From Lachnospiraceae bacterium UBA3689 (lineage in GTDB: Bacteria > Bacillota > Clostridia > Lachnospirales > Lachnospiraceae), in contig DFIU01000007.1 of assembly GCA_002371465.1 (NCBI GenBank), positions 42,095 to 106,094 on the forward strand: a stretch of 64,000 nt of DNA, read 5' to 3'. This document shows positions 27,224 to 35,705 of this stretch, in pieces (position 1 is the stretch's first letter; each line of letters starts with the position of its first letter). The notes beneath the pieces were generated by a model that was not told where the DNA came from, did no database searches, and saw only the letters and a list, made by a program, of their open reading frames with translations. The position numbers and the translations under genes were made by a program.

Positions 27224-27288
27224 TCTAGAAATATAAAAATACTTAACTAAATATATCTAGAGAATAACATAGATCCCAAAAATGTCAA
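27224..27288 (-). promoter_or_regulatory. Promoter and operator-like inverted repeat for the nitronate monooxygenase gene
   Basis: On the - strand: consensus -35 TTGACA (27283-27288), 16-base spacer, -10 TATTCT (27261-27266). Just downstream an inverted repeat TCTAGAAATAT (27224-27234) / ATATATCTAGA (27251-27261) with one mismatch covers the transcription start, as expected for a repressor site. The repressor is not identifiable. Confidence 0.5.
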
Positions 27289-27516
27289 GACGAAAACCGG
27301 AAGAAGTGGTTTCCAAAACCATGTTGATGCTATCCTGGAGGGAGAAAGATTTGCCTACATGGGTTCTGGCGATTGGCAGATTGTGTTGATGAACGAATAG
27401 ATTCGACAAGACCTACGGTGTGAAGCGGATAGAATTTCTTCCGGTGGGCAGCTTTGTCGTTGGGGCTGTCGCTTTGAACTGCGGCTTTGGGTTTGAGCTT
27501 TGCAGGTCTGGTTATA
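27289..27516. other. Gene-poor interval with a possible coding remnant
   Basis: No intact gene. On the + strand a short open frame near 27325-27400 reads like protein (EGERFAYMGSGDWQIVLMNE then stop) but has no start or ribosome site; it may be the tail of a lost gene. Nothing else is supportable. Confidence 0.3.
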
Positions 27517-27545
27517 TTGAAATTCGCCCGACCTTTGTTTATAAT
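27517..27545 (+). promoter_or_regulatory. Promoter of the Asp23 gene
   Basis: -35 TTGAAA (27517-27522), 17-base spacer, consensus -10 TATAAT (27540-27545), 40 bases before the start codon. Confidence 0.75.
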
Positions 27546-27585
27546 GAATGTGGTTTATAAGTCTTTTGAATACGAGGTGAAGAAC

Positions 27586-27963
27586 ATGGCGGAAGATCGC
27601 AATACTTATACAATCAAGGAAGACGGAGGAATCGGAACCGTGAAGATCGCAGATGAAGTTGTAGCCGTTATCGCAGGTCTTGCAGCAACTGAGGTGAAGG
27701 GTGTTGCCTCCATCGCCGGCGGCATTACCAACGGCATGGTCGCCAAGAAGGGGATCAAGGCGCTCAGCAGAGGCGTGAAAGTGAATGTTCAGGACCATCT
27801 CGTAACGGTTGATCTTGCTCTGGAACTGGACTATGGCTACAGCATTCCGGAAGTCGGAACGGAAGTGCAGGAGAAGGTCAAAAGTGCCATTGAGAACATG
27901 ACCGGTATGGAAGTGACTGATGTGAACGTCCGGGTTTCCGACGTTGCGGTAGAAGAGCAGTAA
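27586..27963 (+). CDS. Asp23/Gls24 family envelope stress response protein
   Basis: 125 residues. Cytosolic or membrane-associated alkaline-shock family protein of Gram-positives. Typical pattern: GTVKIADEVVAVIAGLAATEVKGVASIAGG, VKVNVQDHLVTVDLALELDYGYSIPEV and MTGMEVTDVNVRVSDV. ATG at 27586 chosen for GAGGTGA six bases upstream; an upstream in-frame ATG would precede the promoter. In Clostridia such a gene is usually just before nusB, as here. Confidence 0.9.
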   Translation: MAEDRNTYTIKEDGGIGTVKIADEVVAVIAGLAATEVKGVASIAGGITNGMVAKKGIKALSRGVKVNVQDHLVTVDLALELDYGYSIPEVGTEVQEKVKSAIENMTGMEVTDVNVRVSDVAVEEQ

Positions 27964-27983
27964 GTCGACATAAAAGTTTATGG

Positions 27984-28013
27984 AAAGAGGCATCCGGCGG
28001 GGTGTCTCTTTTT
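27984..28013 (+). terminator. Terminator after the Asp23 gene
   Basis: AAAGAGGCATCC and GGGTGTCTCTTT pair over 12 bp with two G-U pairs around GGCG, followed by TTT. It separates the Asp23 gene from the nusB operon. Confidence 0.7.
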
Positions 28014-28056
28014 GCGTCCGGTTCGCCAGGTGCTTTTTTAAACTGGGGAAATAGTG

Positions 28057-28062
28057 TATAAT
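28057..28062 (+). promoter_or_regulatory. -10 element of the nusB operon
   Basis: Consensus TATAAT at 28057-28062, about 60 bases before nusB. The region 17 bases upstream is a T run, so the -35 element is weak. Confidence 0.45.
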
Positions 28063-28122
28063 CAGCCTAGTATGTAAACGGAACAGTTGTTCCATGCAAA
28101 TATAGAAAAATGGAGTAAAGAC

Positions 28123-28779
28123 GTGACCAGAAGAACACTTCGTGAACATCTTTTTAAATTGATTTACCTTGGTGGTTTCAATTCCGGTGAGGAAATGCCG
28201 GAGCAGGTCAGCTTCTACCTCGACGAGGCGGAGCAGGAGATTGAGGAGGGCGACCGGGAAGAACAGATGACGGAAAAAGACCGGGACTTCCTTAAGCTGC
28301 GCTGGGCAGCCGTAACATCCAAGATTACGGAGATCGACGATATTTTAAATCACACGGCAAAGGGCTGGAAAACCAGCCGCTTCCCCAGCTGTGACCTGGC
28401 GATCTTAAGACTGGCGGTCTATGAAATGCTCTTTGACGATTCCATTCCGGTGGGCGTGGCGATTAACGAAGCGGTCGAACTGGGCAAGAAGTACGGCGGG
28501 GACGACTCCCCCTCCTTTATCAACGGAGTCCTGGGGCATATCGCAAGAAGCCGGGTAGATGGTGACAAGCCGGCAGAAAATTCCAAGCTTGCTGACCAGA
28601 ACGATAAGCCTAAGACCCCTGAGATGAAAGAGAAAACAGATGATCCTGATCAGAAAGAGCAGAAGTCAGCGGACCAGATAAAGGGCTCTGACCAGAGCGT
28701 GAAAGAGGCGGTAGCCGATCAGGAAGTAGAAGTAAAAGAAGAGACTGACCAGACAGAAAAGACGGAGCTGAATGGATAA
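28123..28779 (+). CDS. nusB: Transcription antitermination factor NusB with a long charged tail
   Basis: 218 residues. NusB binds BoxA RNA with S10 and supports rRNA transcription. The conserved core is residues 1-144: [44 protein letters not shown] and [32 protein letters not shown]. The last 74 residues are a Lys/Glu/Asp/Gln-rich, probably disordered tail not found in usual NusB (130-150 residues). GTG start at 28123, with GGAG eight bases upstream; an upstream ATG lacks a site. Overlaps xseA by 8 bases. Confidence 0.92.
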   Translation: MTRRTLREHLFKLIYLGGFNSGEEMPEQVSFYLDEAEQEIEEGDREEQMTEKDRDFLKLRWAAVTSKITEIDDILNHTAKGWKTSRFPSCDLAILRLAVYEMLFDDSIPVGVAINEAVELGKKYGGDDSPSFINGVLGHIARSRVDGDKPAENSKLADQNDKPKTPEMKEKTDDPDQKEQKSADQIKGSDQSVKEAVADQEVEVKEETDQTEKTELNG

Positions 28780-30043
28780 GAGAAGGATTCTAACGGTTTC
28801 CCAGCTGAATACCTACATCGCGGGTACTTTGGAGCGGGACCCCATGCTCTTTTCCCTCCTGGTCCGGGGCGAGGTAACCAATTTGAGCCGGTCCCGGACA
28901 GGGCACGTCTACTTTGATTTAAAGGATGAGCAGGCACTGGTCCACTGTACCCTCTGGCGCAGCCAGGTGTCTAAGATCAAGACGCCCTTTAAAAATGGGG
29001 ACCAGGTCCTGGTGGCAGGCCGCATTTCCGTCTATCAAAAGGGCGGAACCTATAATCTCAACGTTCAGGAAATTCTTCCGGAGGGGATCGGCTCGGCAAG
29101 GGCCCGGTACGAGCAGATCTACCGGGAACTAAAGGAAGAGGGCTATTTTGATCCCCGTTATAAAAAGCCGATTCCCACCTATGCGACCCGGATCGGGGTC
29201 GTGACGTCGGCGACAGGGGCGGCGATCACCGATATTGATCGTCACTATCATGCGCGAAATCCCTATGTCAGCGTCTTTCTCTATCCGGCTCTGGTCCAGG
29301 GCGAAACTGCCAAGTACAGCATCATAAACGGCATCCGTTATCTGGATGGGTACGGCGTCGACGTCATCATCGTGGGCCGCGGGGGAGGTTCGGAGGAGGA
29401 CCTGTCTGTCTTTAACGATCCGGATATCGCCAAGGCGATCTTTCAGTGTCAGACTCCGGTCATATCGGCAGTCGGGCATGAGCGGGACCGTGTGATCACT
29501 GATGATGTGGCGGATCTTTCCTGCAACGTGCCTTCGGCTGGAGCCGATGCGGCGATCTTTGATATCCATGAGTTTGACCGGCGCTTAAATCTCTATCAGG
29601 ATGCCCTTGATGTAAGATGGAATCACCGGATGCAGGTTGTAAAGAGCCGCATGGCTTACTATCGGGAATATTTAAGAGGCAGAAGTCCATCTGCCTTAAT
29701 CAATGAAGAACGGCACAGGGCTGATGATCTGGCGCAGAAGATGGATCTTCTGATGAGCCGGCGGATAGAGGCTTTAAGGAGGCAGGCGGAACGTGCCGCC
29801 AATTTAGAACTTCTGATGCAAAATCAGCTGACGGCAAAGAGAAACCGCCTGAATTTACTGGTTGAGCGATTTAAGGGCTTAAATCCCCTGGAGAAGCTGA
29901 CCCATGGCTATTCCTATGTCAGTGACCAAAGCCTACGGGCGGTCACAAAGATCGACCAGGTTGAGGTTGGCGACCAGCTGACGGTTCATGTGACGGACGG
30001 CACCATTTTGGCGGAAGTAAAGGAGACAAAGGCAGATGGCTGA
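28772..30043 (+). CDS. xseA: Exodeoxyribonuclease VII large subunit
   Basis: 423 residues. Catalytic subunit of the single-strand-specific exonuclease VII. OB-fold N-terminus ([30 protein letters not shown]), central nuclease region ([62 protein letters not shown]) and a coiled-coil C-terminal part. Overlaps nusB by 8 bases and xseB by 8. Confidence 0.96.
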   Translation: MDKRRILTVSQLNTYIAGTLERDPMLFSLLVRGEVTNLSRSRTGHVYFDLKDEQALVHCTLWRSQVSKIKTPFKNGDQVLVAGRISVYQKGGTYNLNVQEILPEGIGSARARYEQIYRELKEEGYFDPRYKKPIPTYATRIGVVTSATGAAITDIDRHYHARNPYVSVFLYPALVQGETAKYSIINGIRYLDGYGVDVIIVGRGGGSEEDLSVFNDPDIAKAIFQCQTPVISAVGHERDRVITDDVADLSCNVPSAGADAAIFDIHEFDRRLNLYQDALDVRWNHRMQVVKSRMAYYREYLRGRSPSALINEERHRADDLAQKMDLLMSRRIEALRRQAERAANLELLMQNQLTAKRNRLNLLVERFKGLNPLEKLTHGYSYVSDQSLRAVTKIDQVEVGDQLTVHVTDGTILAEVKETKADG

Positions 30044-30281
30044 AGAAAAGAAGATGAGCGTGGAGGAAAGCTTCGCGGCTCTTGATGAGATGGTGAAAAA
30101 GCTGGAGAGCAGCGATGTGACCCTGGAAGAGAGCTTTCAGATCTATCAGGACGGTATGAAGCTTTTAAAAGAGGTCAACGGCACCATCGACCGGGTTGAA
30201 AAGCAGATCCAGCTCTTAAATGCGGATGGGACGACTTCGGATCTTACGGTAGAGGCAGACAGGCATGAAGAAACGACTTGA
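30036..30281 (+). CDS. xseB: Exodeoxyribonuclease VII small subunit
   Basis: 81 residues, normal. Helical partner that binds the XseA coiled coil. Signature SFEESFAALDEMVKKLESSDVTLEESFQIYQDGMKLL (seen here as SVEESFAALDEMVKKLE then LEESFQIYQDG). Overlaps xseA by 8 bases and tlyA by 17; the ispA-dxs pair usual after xseB in many Firmicutes is missing. Confidence 0.95.
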   Translation: MAEEKKMSVEESFAALDEMVKKLESSDVTLEESFQIYQDGMKLLKEVNGTIDRVEKQIQLLNADGTTSDLTVEADRHEETT

Positions 30282-31104
30282 CGTCCTGGTGACGGAAAGG
30301 GGGCTGGCGACCTCCCGGGAGAAGGCGAAGGCGCTCATTATGGAGGGCATCGTCTATGTCAAAGGCATCCGATGCGACAAGGCGGGAACTTCCTTTGATG
30401 AGACTTGCGAGATTGAGATCCGGGGCAGGAAGATGCCCTATGTCAGCCGGGGTGGCTACAAATTGGAAAAGGCTCTGCAGGTCTTTCCCATCACGCTTGC
30501 CGGCAGGAACTGCATGGACATCGGCAGCTCGACAGGCGGTTTTACGGACTGTATGCTGCAAAACGGAGCGGTCCACGTCTGGTCCATCGATGTCGGTCGG
30601 GGTCAGCTGGACTGGAAGCTCAGAAATGACGACCGGGTCACCTGCATGGAAAAGACCAATATCCGCTACGTCGTTCCGGCGGATATCGGTCAGGCGGTCG
30701 ACTTTGCCAGTATCGACGTGAGTTTTATTTCCCTGACCAAGGTCCTGCTGCCGGCAAGAAATCTTTTGACTGACGAAGGAGAGATCGTCTGCCTTATCAA
30801 GCCCCAGTTTGAAGCGGGGCGGGAGAAGGTCGGCAAGCACGGCGTCGTCCGGGACCCCGCTGTCCACGAAGAGGTCCTCAAAAAAGTGGTCTCCTATGCC
30901 GAGTCCATCGGCTTTTCAGCCAAAGAGCTGGATTTTTCCCCCATCAAAGGACCGGAGGGCAATATCGAATATCTCTGTCATTTAAAGAAGCTGCAGGGCT
31001 TTGAGGAAGAGGATCATGCACAGGCGGAAGGTCTGGTGACGGATGCGGTCATCAGCCGGGTGGTTGCAAGGGCGCATGAGGAACTGGACCGGAAGGGCGA
31101 TTGA
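30265..31104 (+). CDS. tlyA: TlyA family rRNA methyltransferase / hemolysin-like protein
   Basis: 279 residues. N-terminal S4 RNA-binding domain (KKRLDVLVTERGLATSREKAKALIMEG) and a FtsJ-like SAM methyltransferase domain (MDIGSSTGGFTDCMLQNGA, VWSIDVGRGQLDWKLR, ASIDVSFISLTKVL, LIKPQFEAGREKVG). Family members 2'-O-methylate 16S and 23S rRNA in mycobacteria; targets in this lineage are unknown. Overlaps xseB by 17 bases. Confidence 0.93.
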   Translation: MKKRLDVLVTERGLATSREKAKALIMEGIVYVKGIRCDKAGTSFDETCEIEIRGRKMPYVSRGGYKLEKALQVFPITLAGRNCMDIGSSTGGFTDCMLQNGAVHVWSIDVGRGQLDWKLRNDDRVTCMEKTNIRYVVPADIGQAVDFASIDVSFISLTKVLLPARNLLTDEGEIVCLIKPQFEAGREKVGKHGVVRDPAVHEEVLKKVVSYAESIGFSAKELDFSPIKGPEGNIEYLCHLKKLQGFEEEDHAQAEGLVTDAVISRVVARAHEELDRKGD

Positions 31105-31107
31105 ACA

Positions 31108-31935
31108 ATGAGACATTTTGGCGTCATCAGAAATTCGGATAAAGCGCTCGCCGCCTCCTATGCCGATCAGATTTCGGCTTATCTGGGGGCGAACGGGCGG
31201 ACCTGCGCCATTTCCGTGACGGGAGCGGACCTGCCCGCTGAGACCGAGTGCGCCATCGTACTGGGCGGAGACGGGACCCTGCTTCGCGCCGCCAAGGTCG
31301 TCCTCGATCGGCAGATGCCCCTCATCGGCATCAACCTGGGCAATCTGGGTTATATGGCTGAGGTCGATGTAAAAAATATCTATCCGGCTCTGGATAAGCT
31401 GATGGCGGATGATTTTACGATTGAAAACCGGATGATGGTCCGGGGAACCGTCTATCACAATTCCAAACGCGTCTACACGGACGTCTCCCTCAACGATATC
31501 GTCATCCACGGGCGGACCCAGATGCGGGACTATGTCTTTCGCAGCTATGTCAACGGCGCCTATCTGGCGACCTATCATGCGGATGGGATCATCCTGGCGT
31601 CGCCGACCGGGTCGACGGGCTATAGCCTGTCGGCGGGAGGTCCGATTGTCTCCCCCGGGGCGGCTATCCTCTTGATGACGCCGATCGCATCCCATTCCCT
31701 GATCTCAAGAAGCATCATTTTATCGGGCAGCGACCGGATTCAGATTGAGATCGGCGAGGGGCGGTCGGGATTGATGGAGGATGCGGCGACGGTCAGCTTC
31801 GACGGCGGCAACGTCGTGTCTTTGACGACCGGGGATGTGGTCAAGATCCGCAAGTCCGGCAAACTCACAAAATTCATCAAGATCAACAATATCAGCTTTC
31901 TGGAAGTGCTGAGGAGAAAGATGGCGGACCAATAA
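31108..31935 (+). CDS. nadK: NAD kinase
   Basis: 275 residues. Phosphorylates NAD to NADP. Motifs: VLGGDGTLLRAAK (GGDGT), GINLGNLGYMAEV, SLNDIVIHG, and the Gly-rich ASPTGSTGYSLSAGGPIVSP. Starts three bases after tlyA and abuts argR (overlap of one base), part of the nusB-to-recN operon. Confidence 0.96.
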   Translation: MRHFGVIRNSDKALAASYADQISAYLGANGRTCAISVTGADLPAETECAIVLGGDGTLLRAAKVVLDRQMPLIGINLGNLGYMAEVDVKNIYPALDKLMADDFTIENRMMVRGTVYHNSKRVYTDVSLNDIVIHGRTQMRDYVFRSYVNGAYLATYHADGIILASPTGSTGYSLSAGGPIVSPGAAILLMTPIASHSLISRSIILSGSDRIQIEIGEGRSGLMEDAATVSFDGGNVVSLTTGDVVKIRKSGKLTKFIKINNISFLEVLRRKMADQ

Positions 31936-32384
31936 TGAAAAACGCGAGACATGAACAGATTTTAAAGCTGATCGCGGAACGGGAAGTGGAGACCCAGGAG
32001 GAGCTGGCTGAACTTTTAAATGCCAGCGGCTTTGCAGTGACCCAGGCGACCGTTTCCCGCGATATCCGCCAGCTGCAGCTGGTCAAGGTCACCGGCAAGA
32101 AGGGTAAGCTGCGCTATTCCGCCGGAGCCGGGGACAAGATGGACTTAAGCCGTAAGTACCAGCGGGTCTTAAAGGATGCTTTCGTCTCCATGGATTTTTC
32201 TTCCAATCTGCTGGTGATCAAGACGGTCTCGGGTATGGCGATGGCAGCGGCGGCGGCTCTTGACTCCCTCGATTGGAAAGAAGTCCTGGGCTGCATCGGG
32301 GGCGACGATACCATCCTGGTCGTCCTTCGGAGTCCGGCTGACGCGGCTGCTTTAAAAGAGCGGTTCGATTCTATCATTCAGTAA
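31935..32384 (+). CDS. argR: Arginine repressor
   Basis: 149 residues. Arginine-dependent repressor and activator; DNA-binding winged helix at the N-terminus (RHEQILKLIAEREVETQEELAELL, TQATVSRDIRQLQLVKV) and arginine-binding C-terminal domain (VLGCIGGDDTILVVLRS). No arginine genes are in the window. This argR between nadK and recN is the usual Firmicute position. Confidence 0.95.
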   Translation: MKNARHEQILKLIAEREVETQEELAELLNASGFAVTQATVSRDIRQLQLVKVTGKKGKLRYSAGAGDKMDLSRKYQRVLKDAFVSMDFSSNLLVIKTVSGMAMAAAAALDSLDWKEVLGCIGGDDTILVVLRSPADAAALKERFDSIIQ

Positions 32385-32400
32385 ATGCGGAGGTAGGGAC

Positions 32401-34086
32401 GTGCTTAGAAATCTGCATATTAAAAATCTTGCCCTGATTCGGGAGATCGACGTCGATTTTGCGGAGGGGCTCAACATCATGACCGGTGAGACCGGTGCCG
32501 GAAAATCGATCATTATCGACTCGATCGGTCTGGCGCTGGGCGGACGCGTAGCCAGGGATATGACCCGGAAAGGGGAGGTATCTCTGGCTGAACTTGTCTT
32601 TGAGGTGACAAATCCACAGACCATCCGGGATCTGGAGGCACTGGATGTCTCCGCCGAGGACGGCGTCATTGTGATCTCGCGAAAGATCCGGGACGGCAGG
32701 AGCATCTGCCGGGTCAACGGGGAGACCCGGACCGCCTCGGACGTCCGGGAAATGGCAGGATTTTTGCTGGATATCCATGGGCAGAGCGAGCATCAGAAGC
32801 TGCTTCGGCCGGACGTGCAATTGGACCTTTTGGACCAGTACGGAGGGGAAGAAATCGCCTCTGCCAAGCACCTTGTTGCGGATAAGTACCGCCGCTGGGC
32901 GCAGATCAGAAAAGCCCTGGGCGGGGAGGCGGTATCTCCCGAAGAGCGGGCGAGACGGATCTCCTTTTTGCAGTTTGAGATTAAGGAGATTGATGACGCC
33001 GCTCTTAAGGAGGGCGAGGACGCGGAGCTGGAAGCTGCCTACAAAAAGCTGTCCCATGCCAGAAAGATTGCTGAGGCTGTGGACGAGGTTCATGACGCGA
33101 CCGGCTACGAGGGCCCGGCCAGTGCAGGGGACCTGATCGGCAGGGCACTGAAAAAGCTGGAGAGCGTCAGCGAGTATGATGAGGACTTAAAGGACCTGAC
33201 GGATCAGCTGGCTGAGATCGACAGCCTTTTAAATGATTTTAACCGCCAGGTCAGCGACTACGGAGATAATCTGAGTTTTGAAGGCGGCGCCTTTGAGGAA
33301 ACCGAGGAGCGGCTCAACCTCTTGAACCGCCTCAAAGTCAAGTATGGGGGAACGATAGATCGGATCCTTGCCTACCGGGCGGATAAGGCGCGGGAACTGG
33401 AGAACCTGGAGGTCTACGAGGAGAACCGGGCTAAATTGGAGAGGGACCTGGCGGCAGCGGAGGAGGAGTTAAAAGAGGCGTCTGCGCGTTTGACGGATCT
33501 GCGCCGGGACTGTGCCGGGGGCTTTGCCAAGGCGGTTTCAGCCCAGCTTCAGGACCTCAATTTTGCCCGCGCCGATTTTGAGGTCGCCCTGCATCCGCTT
33601 ATCGGATATACGGCAAACGGAGCGGATCGGGCTGACTATATGATCGCGACCAATCCGGGAGAGGAACCAAGAGTGCTGGGCAAGGTCGTCTCGGGAGGCG
33701 AACTGTCCCGGATCATGCTGGGTATCCGTACCATGTTCGCGGATGGTGACCCAACCGATACATTGATCTTTGACGAAATTGACACCGGAATCAGCGGCAG
33801 GACTGCCCAGAAGGTGGCGGAGAAGCTGGCACAGGCCGCCGGCAGGCACCAGGTTCTTTGTATTACCCATCTGCCCCAGATCGCGGCTATGGCGGACACC
33901 CACTACGGCATCACCAAGGAGTTGTCCGCATCCGAGGCGATTACCCGGATCGAATCTCTTGATGAAGAGGAATCCATATCCGAACTGGCGCGTATGCTGG
34001 GAGGGGCAAAGATCACGGACCACACCCTGGATTCCGCCCGTGAAATGAAAGAGATGTGTCGACATTACAAAATGAATGAACTATAA
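32401..34086 (+). CDS. recN: DNA repair protein RecN
   Basis: 561 residues. SMC-like ATPase acting early at double-strand breaks. Walker A MTGETGAGKSIIIDSIGLALGG, coiled-coil arms (about 155-355), ABC signature KVVSGGELSRIMLGIRTMF and Walker B LIFDEIDTGISGRTAQKV, then ITHLPQIAAMADTHYGI. GTG start, GGAGGTAGGG upstream. In spore-formers spoIVB-spo0A follows recN; here glgA follows with its own promoter inside the recN end. Confidence 0.95.
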   Translation: MLRNLHIKNLALIREIDVDFAEGLNIMTGETGAGKSIIIDSIGLALGGRVARDMTRKGEVSLAELVFEVTNPQTIRDLEALDVSAEDGVIVISRKIRDGRSICRVNGETRTASDVREMAGFLLDIHGQSEHQKLLRPDVQLDLLDQYGGEEIASAKHLVADKYRRWAQIRKALGGEAVSPEERARRISFLQFEIKEIDDAALKEGEDAELEAAYKKLSHARKIAEAVDEVHDATGYEGPASAGDLIGRALKKLESVSEYDEDLKDLTDQLAEIDSLLNDFNRQVSDYGDNLSFEGGAFEETEERLNLLNRLKVKYGGTIDRILAYRADKARELENLEVYEENRAKLERDLAAAEEELKEASARLTDLRRDCAGGFAKAVSAQLQDLNFARADFEVALHPLIGYTANGADRADYMIATNPGEEPRVLGKVVSGGELSRIMLGIRTMFADGDPTDTLIFDEIDTGISGRTAQKVAEKLAQAAGRHQVLCITHLPQIAAMADTHYGITKELSASEAITRIESLDEEESISELARMLGGAKITDHTLDSAREMKEMCRHYKMNEL

Positions 34087-34087
34087 T
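34059..34087 (+). promoter_or_regulatory. Promoter of glgA, overlapping the recN end
   Basis: -35 TCGACA (34059-34064), 17-base spacer, consensus -10 TATAAT (34082-34087). The -10 spans the recN stop codon. Confidence 0.6.
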
Positions 34088-34126
34088 TGAGTAAACATCC
34101 AAGTGCGGGATTTGGAGGATTTTGCC

Positions 34127-35569
34127 ATGAAAAATATACTGTTTATCGCATCTGAGGGGGCTCCTTTCATGAAGACCGGCGGTCTTGCCGATGTCGTCGG
34201 CTCCCTTCCCAAGGCGCTCGATAAGCGCTATTTCGATTGTCGGGTCATTCTTCCCTACTATTCCTGTATGGCTCAAAAGTGGAAAGACATGCTGGAATAC
34301 AAGACCAATTTCTACATGGATTTTAACTGGAAGAGCTGCTATGTAGGGATCTTTGAATGTGTCTACGAGGGGATCCGTTTTTATTTCATCGACAACCAGG
34401 ACTATTTTACCTGTGACAAACCCTACGCGGGTATGCCTTACGATATCGGAAGATTCTCTTTCTTCGATAAGGCGGCCCTGTCCATTCTGCCGACGATCGG
34501 CTTCAGACCGGACGTCATCCACTGTCACGACTGGCAGACCGGGCTCGTTCCGGTGTATCTCAATGCCAATTTCCAGGACAACGAATTCTACCGCGGCATC
34601 AAGACCGTGATGACCATCCACAACCTTAAGTTCCAGGGCGTGTGGGACGTCAAGACCATCCGGGATATCACGGGCCTGCCGGACTATTATTTTGCTCCGG
34701 ACAAGCTGGAATTCCACAAGGACGCCAATATGTTAAAGGGCGGTCTGGTCTACGCCAACGCCATCACGACGGTCTCGGATTCCTATGCGGAGGAGATCAA
34801 GATGCCCTATTACGGCGAGGGACTGGACGGTCTCATGCGGGCAAGAGAGCATGACCTGCGGGGCATCGTCAACGGCATCGACTACGAAACTTTTGATCCG
34901 GAGACTGATTCCAATATCTATCAGCACTACAATCTGAAGAACTGGCGCAAGGAAAAGGTCAAAAACAAGGTCCAGCTGCAAAAGGAACTGGGATTAAATG
35001 AAGATCCCAAGGCTATGCTGATCGGCATTGTCTCCCGCCTGACTGATCAGAAGGGTTTTGATCTGATCGCCTATGTCATGGATGAGATGTGCCAGGACGC
35101 GGTTCAGTTCGCGGTTCTGGGAACCGGAGAGGAGCGGTACGAGAATATGTTCCGCCACTTCGCCTGGAAGTACGGCGGCAGGGTCTCTGCCCAGATCTAC
35201 TACAATGAGGGGCTGTCCCACAAGATCTACGCCGGATCGGACGCCTTCCTCATGCCTTCCCAGTTTGAACCCTGTGGCTTAAGTCAGCTCATGTCCCTGC
35301 GCTACGGCACGCTGCCGATCGTCCGGGAGACAGGGGGACTTAAGGATACGGTTCAGCCCTACAACGAATTCGAGGGAACCGGGACCGGCTTCTCCTTCCT
35401 CAACTACAATGCCCATGAAATGATGGCGACCGTCCGCTACGCGGAGAAAGTCTACTACGACAAGAAACGGGAGTGGAACAAGATGGTGGACCGCGCCATG
35501 GAGCAGGATTTCTCCTGGCAGCACTCCGCCCTCCAGTACCAGGAACTCTACGACTGGCTGATCGGCTGA
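34127..35569 (+). CDS. glgA: Glycogen synthase (ADP-glucose type)
   Basis: 480 residues. GT5 enzyme transferring glucose from ADP-glucose to alpha-1,4-glucan. N-terminal FIASEGAPFMKTGGLADVVGSLPKAL (the KTGGL motif binds ADP-glucose), VIHCHDWQTGLVPV, TIHNLKFQG, and C-terminal IVSRLTDQKGFDLI and SQFEPCGLSQLMSLRYGTLPIVRETGGLKDTV. ATG at 34127 chosen for GGAGG nine bases upstream; a GTG at 34103 is too far. It is alone, with no glgC/glgB neighbours in the window. Confidence 0.95.
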   Translation: MKNILFIASEGAPFMKTGGLADVVGSLPKALDKRYFDCRVILPYYSCMAQKWKDMLEYKTNFYMDFNWKSCYVGIFECVYEGIRFYFIDNQDYFTCDKPYAGMPYDIGRFSFFDKAALSILPTIGFRPDVIHCHDWQTGLVPVYLNANFQDNEFYRGIKTVMTIHNLKFQGVWDVKTIRDITGLPDYYFAPDKLEFHKDANMLKGGLVYANAITTVSDSYAEEIKMPYYGEGLDGLMRAREHDLRGIVNGIDYETFDPETDSNIYQHYNLKNWRKEKVKNKVQLQKELGLNEDPKAMLIGIVSRLTDQKGFDLIAYVMDEMCQDAVQFAVLGTGEERYENMFRHFAWKYGGRVSAQIYYNEGLSHKIYAGSDAFLMPSQFEPCGLSQLMSLRYGTLPIVRETGGLKDTVQPYNEFEGTGTGFSFLNYNAHEMMATVRYAEKVYYDKKREWNKMVDRAMEQDFSWQHSALQYQELYDWLIG

Positions 35570-35615
35570 TCATGGGCAGCCTCTGCGTTCTCTGATGGAT
35601 TGATTCGATTTTGCG

Positions 35616-35644
35616 TTGACTTTTAAAAGTAACTGTAGTATCGT
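35616..35644 (+). promoter_or_regulatory. Promoter of recA
   Basis: -35 TTGACT (35616-35621), 17-base spacer, -10 TATCGT (35639-35644). Two LexA-type boxes lie just downstream. Confidence 0.65.
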
Positions 35645-35655
35645 ATCAACAGATG

Positions 35656-35685
35656 CGAACGGATGTTCGTAAGAACTCAAGTTCG
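35656..35685 (+). promoter_or_regulatory. Tandem LexA (SOS) boxes at recA
   Basis: Site 1 CGAAC-GGAT-GTTCG (35656-35669) is an exact match to the Gram-positive SOS box CGAACNNNNGTTCG. Site 2 AGAAC-TCAA-GTTCG (35672-35685) differs at one base. The sites start 16 bases apart, downstream of the -10 element, so LexA would block initiation or escape. They indicate that recA-recX are SOS-inducible. Confidence 0.85.
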
Positions 35686-35705
35686 ACAACCAAAGGAGAA
35701 TCATT

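Noticed and set aside
27355..28149. A 264-codon - strand frame opposite the Asp23 gene
   Set aside because: It is antisense to a well-supported Asp23 gene with its own promoter and terminator, with no domain similarity.
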